The position numbers and the translations under genes were made by a program. The notes under the pieces were generated by a model, which did no database searches, was not told where the DNA came from, and worked only from the letters and a program-made list of their open reading frames with translations. A stretch of 7,069 nucleotides of DNA, taken from Acidobacteriota bacterium. Lineage in GTDB: Bacteria > Acidobacteriota > Terriglobia > Bryobacterales > Bryobacteraceae. The stretch covers positions 1 to 7,069 of the forward strand of contig CANNLB010000127.1 of NCBI GenBank assembly GCA_947505565.1, given 5' to 3'. This document shows positions 6,743 through 7,069 of the stretch, piece after piece (positions within the stretch are counted from its first letter, which is position 1; every line of letters begins with the position of its first letter).

Positions 6743-7069
6743 GCGCATTCTCAGTCATCTCCGGGCGCTCGAAGCCGAGAGTATCCACATCCTTCGCGAA
6801 GTCGTCGCCGAGTTCGCCAATCCCGTCATGCTGTACAGCGTGGGCAAGGACAGCTCCGTGATGCTGCGCCTGGCCCAAAAGGCGTTTTTCCCGGCGAAGA
6901 TTCCGTTTCCCGTTCTGCACGTCGACACGGGCTACAAGTTCAAAGAGATGTACGAGTTTCGGGACAACCTGGCCAAAGAGCTCGGCCTGAACCTGATCGT
7001 CCATACGAACCAGGAAGCGCTGGACGCGGGCACCAACCCTTTCAAGCTTGGCACGCAGAAATGCTGCGC
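6735..7069 (+). CDS. cysD: Sulfate adenylyltransferase subunit 2, 3' end missing
   Basis: CysD is the catalytic subunit of ATP sulfurylase. With the GTPase CysN it makes adenosine 5'-phosphosulfate from ATP and sulfate, the first step of cytoplasmic sulfate assimilation. The first 111 residues of a protein usually about 300 long are present before the window ends. They follow the family closely: [20 protein letters not shown] (8-27), [19 protein letters not shown] with the PP-loop-type ATP site S36-V-G-K-D-S40, [14 protein letters not shown] (56-69), EMYEFRD (71-77) and [11 protein letters not shown] at the cut end. The ATG has a GAAGG at 5 nt spacing, and the match to the family starts within the first ten residues. 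It lies 55 bp after the sulfatase on the same strand, so read-through from the sulfatase is possible. The start region is covered by inverted repeats. CysN and other cys genes, if present, would be to the right. Confidence 0.95.
   Translation, partial: MEPRILSHLRALEAESIHILREVVAEFANPVMLYSVGKDSSVMLRLAQKAFFPAKIPFPVLHVDTGYKFKEMYEFRDNLAKELGLNLIVHTNQEALDAGTNPFKLGTQKCC

Overview
The window is G+C-rich bacterial chromosomal DNA, roughly 60% by eye. It holds seven protein-coding genes, two of them cut by the window edges, and almost no spare sequence. No tRNA, rRNA, CRISPR array, insertion sequence or phage-like gene is visible. The gene types (ispDF, a secreted cytochrome c/copper monooxygenase-like protein, a secreted M28 peptidase, a formylglycine sulfatase) and the IspF C-terminal signature KTAEKVGPVGQ suggest an acidobacterium, perhaps of the Bryobacter/Solibacter kind. 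This assignment is an inference from remembered family distribution, not a database result.

Left part (1-3751, + strand): a tightly packed run of four genes that looks like one operon. ispD (5' end missing) overlaps ispF by 4 bp. These give consecutive-acting MEP-pathway enzymes (the intervening kinase IspE is not here). Eleven bases later comes a secreted protein with a CxxCH haem domain followed by a peptidylglycine-monooxygenase-like copper core that keeps all six copper ligands. Six bases further on is a soluble cytochrome P450. The operon therefore joins isoprenoid precursor synthesis to two putative oxygenases. A terpenoid link is possible but unproven.

Middle (3732-5327, - strand): a secreted M28-family zinc aminopeptidase with a PA-type insert, convergent with the P450. 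The two reading frames overlap tail to tail by 20 bp, and a perfect 10-bp-stem hairpin lies 10 bases past the P450 stop, inside the peptidase C-terminal codons.

Right part (5328-7069): only 23 bp separate the peptidase start from a divergent sulfatase start, with back-to-back -10-like boxes placed as if both messages were leaderless. The sulfatase is followed after 55 bp by cysD, the small subunit of sulfate adenylyltransferase (3' end missing). Sulfate ester hydrolysis is thus next to sulfate activation. The 55-bp gap and cysD start hold the most unusual structure in the window. Two perfect 7-bp complementary pairs interlock in H-type pseudoknot order, and a third perfect 6-bp hairpin competes with one of them. 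Together they bury the cysD Shine-Dalgarno and start codon. This is a candidate cis-regulatory RNA or operator.
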